Below, in pieces: positions 1 to 7,749 of a DNA stretch of 32,598 nt. The translations under genes and the position numbers were made by a program. The notes below the pieces were generated by a model, which saw only the letters and a program-made list of their open reading frames with translations, searched no databases and had not been told where the DNA came from. The stretch is from contig NZ_QRCU01000070.1 of assembly GCF_003369445.1 (NCBI RefSeq), forward strand, positions 1-32,598. Reading direction: 5' to 3'. The stretch comes from Arthrobacter silvisoli. GTDB lineage: Bacteria > Actinomycetota > Actinomycetes > Actinomycetales > Micrococcaceae. Position 1 is the first letter of the stretch. Each line of letters opens with the position of its first letter.

Positions 1-1
1 C

Positions 2-373
2 TTCGCCAAAGGCAACATCTACTGGAGCTCAACCACCGGAGCCCACGCCGTCACCGGCGCCTACTGGAACGCATGGAAAGAAGCCGGCTTCCAACCCGCC
101 ATCGGCTACCCCACCAGCAGGGTGATGTGCGGCCTCTATGGGGGAGGCTGCTATCAGGCCTTCAGCAAGGGCAACGTCTATTGGACGTCGGCAACAGGGG
201 CCCACGCGGTCACCGAACCCTACCGGGACGCGTGGCGCCAGGCCGGCTGGCAGATGGGCGGGCTGGGCTACCCGAAGGCGGCCGCCGTTGCGTACCTTGG
301 ATATCGCACGGTCGCCTTCCAAGGCGGCAGCATGACCTGGACTTCGGCTGGAGTTACCGTCAACTATTCGTGA
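2..373 (+). CDS. LGFP-repeat surface protein, C-terminal fragment
   Basis: The reading frame is open from the left edge and stops with TGA at 371-373, so only the last 123 residues are visible. They contain at least two copies of the LGFP repeat: an aromatic-rich block (Y-W-S/T-S-x-T-G-A-H-A-V) followed by a W-x-x-A-G spacer and a G-Y-P-T/K turn. LGFP repeats are known from actinobacterial cell-wall proteins, often attached to peptidoglycan hydrolases or esterases, and are thought to anchor proteins to the envelope. The catalytic or other N-terminal part lies outside the window, so its function cannot be given. The last 10 bp overlap the end of the convergent membrane-protein gene, and no terminator separates them. 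Confidence 0.8.
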   Translation, partial: FAKGNIYWSSTTGAHAVTGAYWNAWKEAGFQPAIGYPTSRVMCGLYGGGCYQAFSKGNVYWTSATGAHAVTEPYRDAWRQAGWQMGGLGYPKAAAVAYLGYRTVAFQGGSMTWTSAGVTVNYS

Positions 374-1611
374 CGCCCACGGCCGGCGCCGGCCGGGCCG
401 CTGCCCCTCTGGAAGCGGCGCAGGATAACCAGCGCCAGGAATCCGATCCCGACGGCGACGCCCACCCAGAGGCTGGACCCAAGCCGGTCCGACTGATTGT
501 AGACCGGGTGCGCGATGACGCTGAGGACCCCGTAGATGGACAGGCCTGCCGCCGCCCACCCGGCCATCGGAAGGAGTCCCCGCCGCTTGGCGAGCACCAT
601 GCCCACGACAGCCGCAACGAAGACCGCCAGGTACGCGGCGTTGGCCGGAAGTGCTGCAAGGAAGGACAGGGCAAAGTCACCCTCCAAGGCGATCAGGCGC
701 TGCAGCGGGTCGTCCACCGGCGGGAACCTGAAATGGTCGGTGAAGGTGTCTTGGAGGCTGTGCTGGAGGCCAGGCAGGCCAAGCAGGGTATTAATCAGGA
801 CGCTGGCCCCTGCGAACAGCGCGGAGACAACCGCTGCCGCCCTGAGTTGCGGCCGGCTGCGGTAGTCCTTGAACAGAAGCAGCAAGATGCACAGGCCAAG
901 GAAGCTCACGCAAAGCAGCATCGTGGACGAGTACTTGAAGAAGAACACCATCCCCAGGCCCACCGCCATCAGCAACGCCCCCCGCTTCCGCGCACCGTTC
1001 ATCAGGTGTGCCAAGCCGATTGCCATGACAAGGGAAGACAACAGGGTCGGCGCCTCCGCGAGCAGGGCGATGCCGTGGGGCAGGCTTACCGGAAGAACGT
1101 AGAAGGCCACTTGGGCAACTGCGGACGGCAGCAGCGGAAGCCTCGCGAGGTGGGCGAGCCGGGCAAGCAGCAGCCCGGCGACCGCCGTCGACAGAACGGC
1201 GACGATCCATAATCCGGTCCTGTCGCCGAGAAGGTTCATCAGGGGCAACGAGATCAGCGGATAGCCGATCCGGGGGCTGAAGATTTCCTGGTACTGCGGG
1301 TTCCTGTCGATGTAGCCGATCACAGGGCCGCGTCCTGCCATGGTGGTGCTCAGGCAGTTGTCAACCGTGCCCGCATACGGGATGGACGGGTTCTTGCAGA
1401 ATTCCAGATATGCCGTTTCCCAGGCTTCATCCGGCGAGGCACCTTCCAGTTCGTGGGCGATCCGTAGGTACTGGACGGTGTCGCCCCAGACCACGCCCGG
1501 GCCCATGGCCAGGGTCGCCGCAGCAAAGATCAAAGCGGCCGCAACATGCACCCAGGCGTGCCGCACCCGCGTCGGCCGGTTTCCCGTTTTCCGGCCGGCA
1601 ATAGATGACAC
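364..1611 (-). CDS. GT-C-like polytopic membrane protein
   Basis: This 415-residue protein has about nine or ten hydrophobic helices. After the first helix comes a loop with G-D-T-V-Q-Y-L, which resembles the acidic first loop of GT-C (GT39/GT87-type) glycosyltransferases that use polyprenyl-phosphate sugars. The GTG start at 1611 is chosen because a GAGGAG ribosome site lies about 8 nt upstream. It is the last minus-strand gene beyond the nonulosonate cluster, separated from the acyltransferase by 219 bp, so it may have its own promoter. The role is inferred: membrane-side sugar transfer in envelope glycan assembly. Sequence alone does not give the donor or acceptor, and an uncharacterised membrane protein without transferase activity remains possible. 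Confidence 0.6.
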   Translation of the reverse strand: MSSIAGRKTGNRPTRVRHAWVHVAAALIFAAATLAMGPGVVWGDTVQYLRIAHELEGASPDEAWETAYLEFCKNPSIPYAGTVDNCLSTTMAGRGPVIGYIDRNPQYQEIFSPRIGYPLISLPLMNLLGDRTGLWIVAVLSTAVAGLLLARLAHLARLPLLPSAVAQVAFYVLPVSLPHGIALLAEAPTLLSSLVMAIGLAHLMNGARKRGALLMAVGLGMVFFFKYSSTMLLCVSFLGLCILLLLFKDYRSRPQLRAAAVVSALFAGASVLINTLLGLPGLQHSLQDTFTDHFRFPPVDDPLQRLIALEGDFALSFLAALPANAAYLAVFVAAVVGMVLAKRRGLLPMAGWAAAGLSIYGVLSVIAHPVYNQSDRLGSSLWVGVAVGIGFLALVILRRFQRGSGPAGAGRGRHE

Positions 1612-1688
1612 CCGTGACTCCTCGCTTCACTGCCCCCTCGCCACAAAGCAGCCGCATTCCGTTCTTCGGAAGGGACCGGTGGCAATCA

Positions 1689-1719
1689 GTGAAGACCCGT
1701 TCCGGAACACCGTGAAGAC
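1689..1719. promoter_or_regulatory. Palindrome flanked by direct repeats (candidate operator)
   Basis: A perfect 10-bp palindrome, GTTCCGGAAC (1699-1708), sits between two direct copies of GTGAAGAC (1689-1696 and 1712-1719). It lies upstream of the minus-strand gene that starts at 1611, in an otherwise featureless 219-bp gap. A TAAACT hexamer on the minus strand near 1749-1754 could be a -10 element upstream of it. The arrangement would suit a regulator site, but 10-bp palindromes occur by chance in GC-rich DNA. Confidence 0.25.
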
Positions 1720-1830
1720 AGCCCACGTCCGGGAATCCACCGGATCGAGTTTAGCTCAGCCGTGCCGGCCCGGCCGTCGCATCGGCGGCGCAGGACAAGG
1801 TCACGAGGCGGCCCCGGACGCTCTCGCCGC

Positions 1831-3069
1831 TCAGGGCTTTGCGTCCTCCAGGTCGGATTTGCGCATCGTTGCAGCGACCGGCGGGGGCGCGACCGCGGCC
1901 CGACGGAGCAGTGCCCCCTTGAGCCACTTCCCCACCTTGTGGAAGTGCCGCTCCACCCCGAGGTAAAAGCCAAAGGCAAGCAGGTTGCTGGCAATGATCG
2001 ATAGGGCGATCAGCTGCCAGGCCGGCAGCACGCCGTGCAGGAAGTACCAAAGGTATGACACAACCGAGAAATGCAGGAGGTACAGCGAATAGCTGTAGCT
2101 CGAAAGAAAGAGGCTGAACGCCCTGAAGCCGCGCCCGAACCGCTCCTGGAAGACGCCGGGCACGCGGCCGGACAGGGACCGTTTGGCGGCGATGCCGTCG
2201 ATCACGAAGTACAGATGGCAGAACGCCACGGAGGCCGGAAGGATGGTGCTCGCAGAGTGCAGGTTCTGCCGGTTGTAGTACAAGGCAACCAGGAACGCCG
2301 CCGTGCCCAGGACCACCACCCAGGCGTGGAAGGACCGTGGCAGCTTGGCAACCCGGCTGGCCCCGAGGGCGTAAAGCATACCGATGATCCAGGCCAAAGA
2401 TTCGTAGCTTCCCTTTGCCATGTAGCCCACTGGCACGGCAATGGCGAAGATCAGCAGCAAGGCACTGCCGACGCCCAGTTTCGTCCTCCGCAGGGCCACA
2501 AACGCCAGGAGGCCGAAGGCAACGTAGATCCACCATTCGGCGACCACCGACCACAAGGGCGCACCGCTGCCCACGGGCCCCGCGTTGATCCAGGACGCAC
2601 CGAGCCGGGGTCCGAATTCCTGCAGGAGGGGGTGGTTGAACAGCATGGTGAAGGCGCCGGCTATGGCCTGCGGGCTCAAGTCCACGCCGTCGAAGGGAAG
2701 CCTGGTGGTCCCCCGGAATACCAGGAAGTCACAGGCGATGATCAGTGCCAGCGCCGGGAAGAGCGGATAGACCACCCGTGCCACCCGGTCGAGCATATAG
2801 GAACCGAAGGTGAATTCCGGGCGGTCCCGCTTCTTCAGCACGGCGCTGGTGATCAGGTACCCCGACAGCACGAAGAAGATGATCACGGCAAAGGACTGCA
2901 TGTAGAAGACACGGTGTCCGGGAACCATGAAGATACCCGGCAGGAAGATGTTCAGCCCGTGGCCCAGCACGACGGCCTGCGCGGAAATACCCCGGGCGAA
3001 GTCGAAGAAGACGATGGGCTGGCCCGCCTTGGCGGGAGCCCTTTCGGAAGTTTTCACGGTCTCAGTCAA
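1831..3069 (-). CDS. Acyltransferase-3 family membrane protein (OafA-like)
   Basis: This 412-residue integral membrane acyltransferase belongs to the acyltransferase-3 family, which moves acetyl or other acyl groups onto extracytoplasmic sugars. The family N-terminus is visible: F-F-D-F-A-R-G followed by V-V-L-G-H, whose histidine is the conserved catalytic-type residue. About ten membrane helices follow, and there is no SGNH domain. The start is TTG at 3069, overlapping the flippase stop by 8 bp (TTGACTGA), with an AAGG motif about 9 nt upstream. The two genes are therefore probably translationally coupled. By position it is the last gene of the nonulosonate operon and probably acylates that glycan. 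Specificity is not readable from the sequence. Confidence 0.85.
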   Translation of the reverse strand: MTETVKTSERAPAKAGQPIVFFDFARGISAQAVVLGHGLNIFLPGIFMVPGHRVFYMQSFAVIIFFVLSGYLITSAVLKKRDRPEFTFGSYMLDRVARVVYPLFPALALIIACDFLVFRGTTRLPFDGVDLSPQAIAGAFTMLFNHPLLQEFGPRLGASWINAGPVGSGAPLWSVVAEWWIYVAFGLLAFVALRRTKLGVGSALLLIFAIAVPVGYMAKGSYESLAWIIGMLYALGASRVAKLPRSFHAWVVVLGTAAFLVALYYNRQNLHSASTILPASVAFCHLYFVIDGIAAKRSLSGRVPGVFQERFGRGFRAFSLFLSSYSYSLYLLHFSVVSYLWYFLHGVLPAWQLIALSIIASNLLAFGFYLGVERHFHKVGKWLKGALLRRAAVAPPPVAATMRKSDLEDAKP

Positions 3070-4510
3070 CGTGGGCCCTTTCTGGCTTCACACGGGCGCC
3101 GCCGGTCCGCTTCAACCTGGCGCGCCACCACGCGGCTCCCGCGAGAACTGCCACGGCGACCGAGGCAACCGTGATGAGGCCGGTGGTGAGGTTCGTAGGC
3201 AGGAGCATCAGGAATCCCGTGTAGGCGACGGCCGCAATGCAGCACAGCACATAGCTTCCCGGAGCCCAGCCGCCCGCCGCACGCTTCCGGGCGACAACGA
3301 AATAGGCAAGGCCAAGAAGCAGGAACGACGCTGACGACGCAACGGCCACGCCGACGAGGTTCCCCGTCGATGCGGGCCAGAAGGCGACGGCTGCGGAAAC
3401 CAGCAGGACCGCCGGGGTGACCACCGACAGCCACCAGGTGGCGTTGTCGGCGAACAGCAGCGTGGAGGCGTTGAGGTACAGGACGTACCCCATGGCCGCG
3501 AGCGGCATGAGCTGGGCCACCGGGACGAGGCTTTCCTTGCCACCTGCCATCAGGTGGACGACGAGGTTCGCCCCCGCCGCGGCGACAACGACGATGGCCA
3601 GCCCGGCAAAGCTTGCCGTGGCCATCGTGGAGCGCATGCGCTCCACCCGGTCCTGTCCGCGCACGGACATCAAAGCCGGGACCCAGGCGTTGTTGAGGGC
3701 ACCGAGCAACGTGATGGTTCCCAGGATGAACACCTGGACCTTGCCGTAGTCGCCCGAAACGCCGTTGGCTGCCACCACGGCAAGGAGGAACGGCGCACCT
3801 TGTGTGAGCAGCATGAGTGCACCGGTGTGCGGCAGCACCGGCCCTCCGACCGCGATCGCTTCGCGCAGTGCTCCCTTGTGGGAGAGCGGCATCGCCGGCC
3901 GGGCAACGAACAGCGAGAGTACCGCGCCCAGGAAGACGAGGACACCGTACCCGGCCATGAAGACCACGGCCTCCGAGCCGAACAGGAGCATGGCGAGCAG
4001 TCCGCCGACGTACGCGGCCATGGACGAGCACAGGCTGAGTGCCACGAACATGACCGGGCGTCCCTGTGCGCGAAGGATTGCCTGGGCCGCCAGGACCGAG
4101 GCCTGCAGTCCCATGGCCACCAGCGCAATCGCGAAGCTGGGCGTTCCGCTGCCGCTGGTGACAAGGCCGTAGACGCCTGCGCCCGCGAGGCCCAGCAGCA
4201 GTCCGCCGATCGTGAGGAATCCGCTGATGGCCCGGGCCTTGGCATGCCCGTCCGGTTCGAACCAGGCCTTCGTGATGGCCAGCGGCAATCCGGCGGAGGC
4301 AAGCACCACCCCGACCTGGATCACCGAAACGGACAGGTAGAGTTCCTGCCATTTGCTGTCGCTGTTGAGCAAGTGCAGGGCAAATGGCTGCACGATGAAG
4401 ATACCGAGGCCCTGCATGAGGGCCCCGGCGAGGTACAGAAGCGAGTTCCGCCCGGTGTTGCTCACGGCGCCCGAGGCGGCTGGACCGCCGTCGGGCGCTG
4501 TTCTACTCAC
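3062..4510 (-). CDS. Polysaccharide flippase (MOP/Wzx-like)
   Basis: This 482-residue protein has 12 or more hydrophobic helices and resembles polysaccharide flippases of the MOP superfamily, which turn lipid-linked glycans across the plasma membrane. The start is set at GTG 4510, which overlaps the LegC stop as GTGAGTAG. The frame stays open another 30 codons upstream, but that part lies inside legC and is low-complexity. The N-terminus then reads V-S-R-T-A-P-D-G before a short loop and the first helix (S-L-L-Y-L-A-G-A). Its place directly after the sugar-nucleotide genes suggests it exports the glycan carrying the nonulosonic acid. The substrate is inferred from context. Confidence 0.82.
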   Translation of the reverse strand: MSRTAPDGGPAASGAVSNTGRNSLLYLAGALMQGLGIFIVQPFALHLLNSDSKWQELYLSVSVIQVGVVLASAGLPLAITKAWFEPDGHAKARAISGFLTIGGLLLGLAGAGVYGLVTSGSGTPSFAIALVAMGLQASVLAAQAILRAQGRPVMFVALSLCSSMAAYVGGLLAMLLFGSEAVVFMAGYGVLVFLGAVLSLFVARPAMPLSHKGALREAIAVGGPVLPHTGALMLLTQGAPFLLAVVAANGVSGDYGKVQVFILGTITLLGALNNAWVPALMSVRGQDRVERMRSTMATASFAGLAIVVVAAAGANLVVHLMAGGKESLVPVAQLMPLAAMGYVLYLNASTLLFADNATWWLSVVTPAVLLVSAAVAFWPASTGNLVGVAVASSASFLLLGLAYFVVARKRAAGGWAPGSYVLCCIAAVAYTGFLMLLPTNLTTGLITVASVAVAVLAGAAWWRARLKRTGGARVKPERAHVD

Positions 4511-5654
4511 CGCTGCCGGCAAGCCACTCGAGGACACGGTCGATGACCCGCTGCTGGTCTTCCGGCGTGAGGTCAGTGGAGCATGGCAGCGACAGGCCAC
4601 GCGCGAAGAGGTCTTCGCCGACGCTGCCGCCCACGCGGGCCTCGTCCTTCAGGGGCGGCTGCATGTGCAGGGGCCGCCACAGCGAACGCGACTCGATGTT
4701 GGCCTCGGCGAGGAAGTCCTGGAGCTCGTCCCGGGCGCCGGCACCGCGGGACGCGGGAACCTGGACCGAGTAGAGCCAGTACGTGGACTCCTGGCCGTCC
4801 AGGTCCGGCGGGGTCTGAATCTCGGTACCGGCAAAGGCCTCGTTGTAACGCTTCGCAATGGCGCGCTTGGCGGCGACGAAACCGTCGAGCCGTTCGAGCT
4901 GGGCGACGCCCAGCGCTGCCGCGATGTTCGTCAGCCGGTAGTTGAAGCCGATTTCGTCGTGCAGGTAGCCGCGGTCCGGCTGGCGTGCCTGGGTGGAGAG
5001 GTGCTTGGCGCGTCGCGCCAGTTCCTCGTCGTTGGTGGTGAACATGCCGCCGCCGCCGGTGGTCATGATCTTGTTCCCGTTGAAGGAGAACGCGCCCATG
5101 TCACCGACCGTGCCGACGTGGCGGCCGGCCAGCGGTCCGGATGTCCACGTGGCGCCCAGTGCTTCTGCGGCGTCCTCGATGACGAGGATGCCGTACTCCT
5201 GTGCGAGCTCGACGGCGGCAGCCGCGTCCGCCGGCTGGCCGAGGATGTGCACGATCTCGATGGCCTTGGGAAGCTTCTCCCCCGCGGCCTTCCGGCGCTC
5301 AAGTTCGGCGCGCAGCTTCGGCACGTCCATGCACCAGGACTCGGGGTCCGAATCCACCAGCAGCAGTTCGGCGAACTGGTAGGACGCGGCGTTGGAACTG
5401 GCCATGAAGGTGAAGTCGGACACCGCCACCATGTCGCCGGGCTGGATGTCGGCAAGGCGCATGGCGATGTGCAGGGCCGCAGTTCCGGAGGCGCAGGCCA
5501 CCGCGTACCTGGCCCCGACGTACTCCGCGAAGCGCTTCTCGAAATCGCTGACGAAATGGCCCACCGAGGAAACGAAGCCGCTGCTGATGGCTTCGTTCAT
5601 CAGCGTTGCTTCGCGTTCGCCGATATTCGGGATGGCTAGGGGAACTCGCGACAC
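4503..5654 (-). CDS. legC: LegC-type PLP-dependent aminotransferase
   Basis: This 383-residue fold-type I sugar aminotransferase belongs to the DegT/DnrJ/EryC1 superfamily, and its overall sequence matches the LegC family. LegC adds the 4-amino group to the 4-keto-6-deoxy sugar nucleotide made by LegB. Visible features are I-P-N-I-G-E-R-E at residues 8-15, A-S-G-T-A-A-L-H at 55-62, an E-D-A-A-E-A-L-G block whose Asp161 should contact the PLP ring nitrogen, and S-F-N-G-N-K with Lys195 as the Schiff-base lysine. The GTG start at 5654 has an AAAGG motif 6 nt upstream. The frame is open 36 codons further, but that extension overlaps the legB stop and is low-complexity. The gene sits 19 bp after legB and overlaps the flippase by 8 bp. 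Confidence 0.9.
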   Translation of the reverse strand: MSRVPLAIPNIGEREATLMNEAISSGFVSSVGHFVSDFEKRFAEYVGARYAVACASGTAALHIAMRLADIQPGDMVAVSDFTFMASSNAASYQFAELLLVDSDPESWCMDVPKLRAELERRKAAGEKLPKAIEIVHILGQPADAAAAVELAQEYGILVIEDAAEALGATWTSGPLAGRHVGTVGDMGAFSFNGNKIMTTGGGGMFTTNDEELARRAKHLSTQARQPDRGYLHDEIGFNYRLTNIAAALGVAQLERLDGFVAAKRAIAKRYNEAFAGTEIQTPPDLDGQESTYWLYSVQVPASRGAGARDELQDFLAEANIESRSLWRPLHMQPPLKDEARVGGSVGEDLFARGLSLPCSTDLTPEDQQRVIDRVLEWLAGSGE

Positions 5655-5673
5655 GGTTTGCCTTTCTGGCGGT

Positions 5674-6690
5674 TCAGCGGGCGTACTTGGCTGCGGCTGC
5701 GGCGTCGACGCCACGGGCCTCGATCCATTCGGCCGTGCGGCGCAGGCCTTCTTCGAGGCCAACCTGCGGGGCCCAGCCGAGTTCGGCGAGGGCCTGCGAG
5801 GGGTCGGACAGCAGGTGCATCACTTCGCTGGCTTCGGGACGGACCCGGATGTCCTCGGTGATGATCTCGGCGGTGGAACCCGTGACCTTGGCGGCCATCT
5901 CGACGAGTTCGCCGATGCTGACGTCGTAGCCGGTGCCGAGCTGGATGACCTGGCCCTCGAGCGGGATCTGCGCGGTGGCGGCCTTGAAGAAGCCGTCGGC
6001 GGTGTCTTCGACGAAGGTGAAGTCGCGGCGCGGCGTCAGGGAGCCGAGGTGGATCTTCTCGGCGCCGGCAATCATCTGCTGGAGCACGGTGGGGATCACG
6101 GCGCGGGCGGACTGGCGCGGACCGTAGGTGTTGAACGGACGCAGCACCACCACGGGGGTCTGGAAGGAGCTCGCCCAGGCTTCGCAGAGCTTGTCGGCGG
6201 CGATCTTCGTGGCACTGTAGGGAGACTGGCCGCGGAGCTCGTTGTCGATGGTGATCGGAACGGTCTTCGGGGTGCCGTAGACCTCGGAGGTGGAGGTGTT
6301 GACCAGGCGCGGAACGTCGTGGCGGCGCACGCCTTCGAGGACGTTCAGGGTGCCGACGACGTTGGTCTCAACATAGGAGCGGGGCGCCTGGTAGGAGTAC
6401 GGGATCGCGATCAGGGCGGCGAGGTGGAGGACGACGTCGGAGCCCTTGACCAGGTCCGAGACGAACTCGGCGTCGCGGATGTCACCGAGCTGGAGGTCGA
6501 CGGCGTCGCGCTCTTCGGGGCTCAGGTCATCCAGCCAGCCGTACGAGCCGTTGGAGTTGTAGACGCAGAGGGCGCGGACGTTCGCCCCCTCGGCGATCAG
6601 ACGCTGCGTGACGTGGCTGCCGATGAAGCCATCGGCGCCCGTGACAACCACTGTCTTGCCTTTGATGTCCTCGAAATTCATGGTTATCAC
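5674..6690 (-). CDS. legB: LegB-type NAD-dependent 4,6-dehydratase
   Basis: This 338-residue extended SDR enzyme has T-G-A-D-G-F-I-G (17-24) as the NAD-binding glycine motif. It also has S-T-S-E-V-Y-G-T (133-140) and a Y-x-x-x-K pair at Tyr158 and Lys162, with the T-S-E pattern typical of nucleotide-sugar 4,6-dehydratases. In the legionaminate pathway LegB converts a GlcNAc nucleotide to its 4-keto-6-deoxy form, the substrate of LegC. The GTG start at 6690 overlaps the upstream stop as GTGA and has GAAAGG close upstream. An ATG at 6681 is a weaker choice. Identification as LegB rather than another 4,6-dehydratase rests on the family look and on the neighbouring aminotransferase, epimerase and synthase. 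Confidence 0.87.
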   Translation of the reverse strand: MITMNFEDIKGKTVVVTGADGFIGSHVTQRLIAEGANVRALCVYNSNGSYGWLDDLSPEERDAVDLQLGDIRDAEFVSDLVKGSDVVLHLAALIAIPYSYQAPRSYVETNVVGTLNVLEGVRRHDVPRLVNTSTSEVYGTPKTVPITIDNELRGQSPYSATKIAADKLCEAWASSFQTPVVVLRPFNTYGPRQSARAVIPTVLQQMIAGAEKIHLGSLTPRRDFTFVEDTADGFFKAATAQIPLEGQVIQLGTGYDVSIGELVEMAAKVTGSTAEIITEDIRVRPEASEVMHLLSDPSQALAELGWAPQVGLEEGLRRTAEWIEARGVDAAAAAKYAR

Positions 6691-7745
6691 TGGCCTTTCG
6701 CTGTTGCTAGGTCTTTGGGAGTGCCGACGTCGATCCAGTCCGAATCAATGGGCCAGGCGGCCACGGTCTTGGACTCATCGATGCAGGCTTTGACGAGTTC
6801 GGGCATGGAGTAGGGCTCCATGTAAGGCACCATTGCCAGGGCTTCGGGAGACACGGCGTAGATGCCGGTGCTGATCTCGAACTCGACCGTGGGCTTTTCG
6901 ACCACCGAGTTGATGGAGCGGTCCTCGGCGATGTCCAGGACGCCGAACGGTACCTGGTGGGTGTAGGGGCGGGCTGCGACGGTGACCGCGGCGCCCTTTG
7001 CCTCGTGGAACGCCAGCAGCTCACCGGCCGAGTAGCGGACCATGAGGTCGGCGTTGGTCACGATCACCGCTTCGTCGATCTCCTTGACCTCGTGGTGCAG
7101 CAGCCCCAGCGCACCGGCGGTGTTGAGCGGCTTCTCGGGGTCCTCGTGGAGGTACTTGATGCTGCAGCCAAGGCGCGATCCGTCGCCGAGGTGGTCCATG
7201 ATCTTCTCGGCGAGGTAGGCCACGGAGACGTAGATGTTGGTGATGCCGGATTCGACCAGGCCGAGGATGATCCACTCGATGATGGTGCGGTCCGCCACCG
7301 TCATGAGCGGCTTGGGGGTGTCCTTGGTCAGCGCCCCGAGGCGGGTGCCCTTTCCGCCCGCCATGATCACGGCCAGGTTCTTCAGGGGCTTCCTGCCGAC
7401 GATGTCGGTGAGGGTGTGAAGTCCGACGAGCGTGCCGCCGTCGTCCACGACGGGAACTTCGCTGATCCGCAGGCTCCGCATCAGGTCGAGGACGGAAGCG
7501 CGGGTGGCGTCGCGGCCCACCACGTGGGGGTTGCTGTTCGCGTATTCCAGGACCTTGGACTCCAGCTGCGCACCGCGGAGCAGCCCGCGGCGGATGTCGC
7601 CGTCCGTGAGGACGCCGTGGAGCACGCCGTCGTTGTTTGTCACCAGGGCTATTGCGGACGCGCCACGGTCGATGGCTTCCAGAGCTTCCCGCACTGTGGC
7701 TTCGGGGCCGATGCAGACCTTGCTCAGGGGGCCCTCAATAGTCAT
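6687..7745 (-). CDS. ptmE: CBS-domain nucleotidyltransferase (PtmE-like)
   Basis: This 352-residue fusion has two CBS motifs (about residues 1-120) followed by a sugar-1-phosphate nucleotidyltransferase. The catalytic start is M-A-G-G-K-G-T-R-L (128-136), with K-P-L-M-T-V at 145-150 holding the second phosphate-contacting lysine. The same layout is known for Campylobacter PtmE, which makes a GDP-glucosamine-type donor for legionaminic acid. This suggests GDP-linked rather than UDP-linked intermediates here. CBS pairs commonly bind adenine nucleotides and could sense energy state. The ATG start is 4 bp after the NeuC stop, and the gene overlaps legB by 4 bp. The nucleotide base cannot be proved from sequence. 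Confidence 0.85.
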   Translation of the reverse strand: MTIEGPLSKVCIGPEATVREALEAIDRGASAIALVTNNDGVLHGVLTDGDIRRGLLRGAQLESKVLEYANSNPHVVGRDATRASVLDLMRSLRISEVPVVDDGGTLVGLHTLTDIVGRKPLKNLAVIMAGGKGTRLGALTKDTPKPLMTVADRTIIEWIILGLVESGITNIYVSVAYLAEKIMDHLGDGSRLGCSIKYLHEDPEKPLNTAGALGLLHHEVKEIDEAVIVTNADLMVRYSAGELLAFHEAKGAAVTVAARPYTHQVPFGVLDIAEDRSINSVVEKPTVEFEISTGIYAVSPEALAMVPYMEPYSMPELVKACIDESKTVAAWPIDSDWIDVGTPKDLATAKGQ

Positions 7746-7749
7746 AGAT

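Noticed and set aside
1709..1830. GC-rich imperfect repeats as a terminator after the acyltransferase gene
   Set aside because: The stems are short and there is no T tract, so it is no better than background in DNA of this composition.
2071..3174. A plus-strand open frame of 367 codons
   Set aside because: It is antisense to the acyltransferase gene, whose frame has clear family motifs. The plus frame has only shadow composition.
5392..6813. A plus-strand open frame of 473 codons
   Set aside because: It overlaps legB and legC in antisense. Its Gly/Val/Asp-rich sequence is the complement of their codon pattern.
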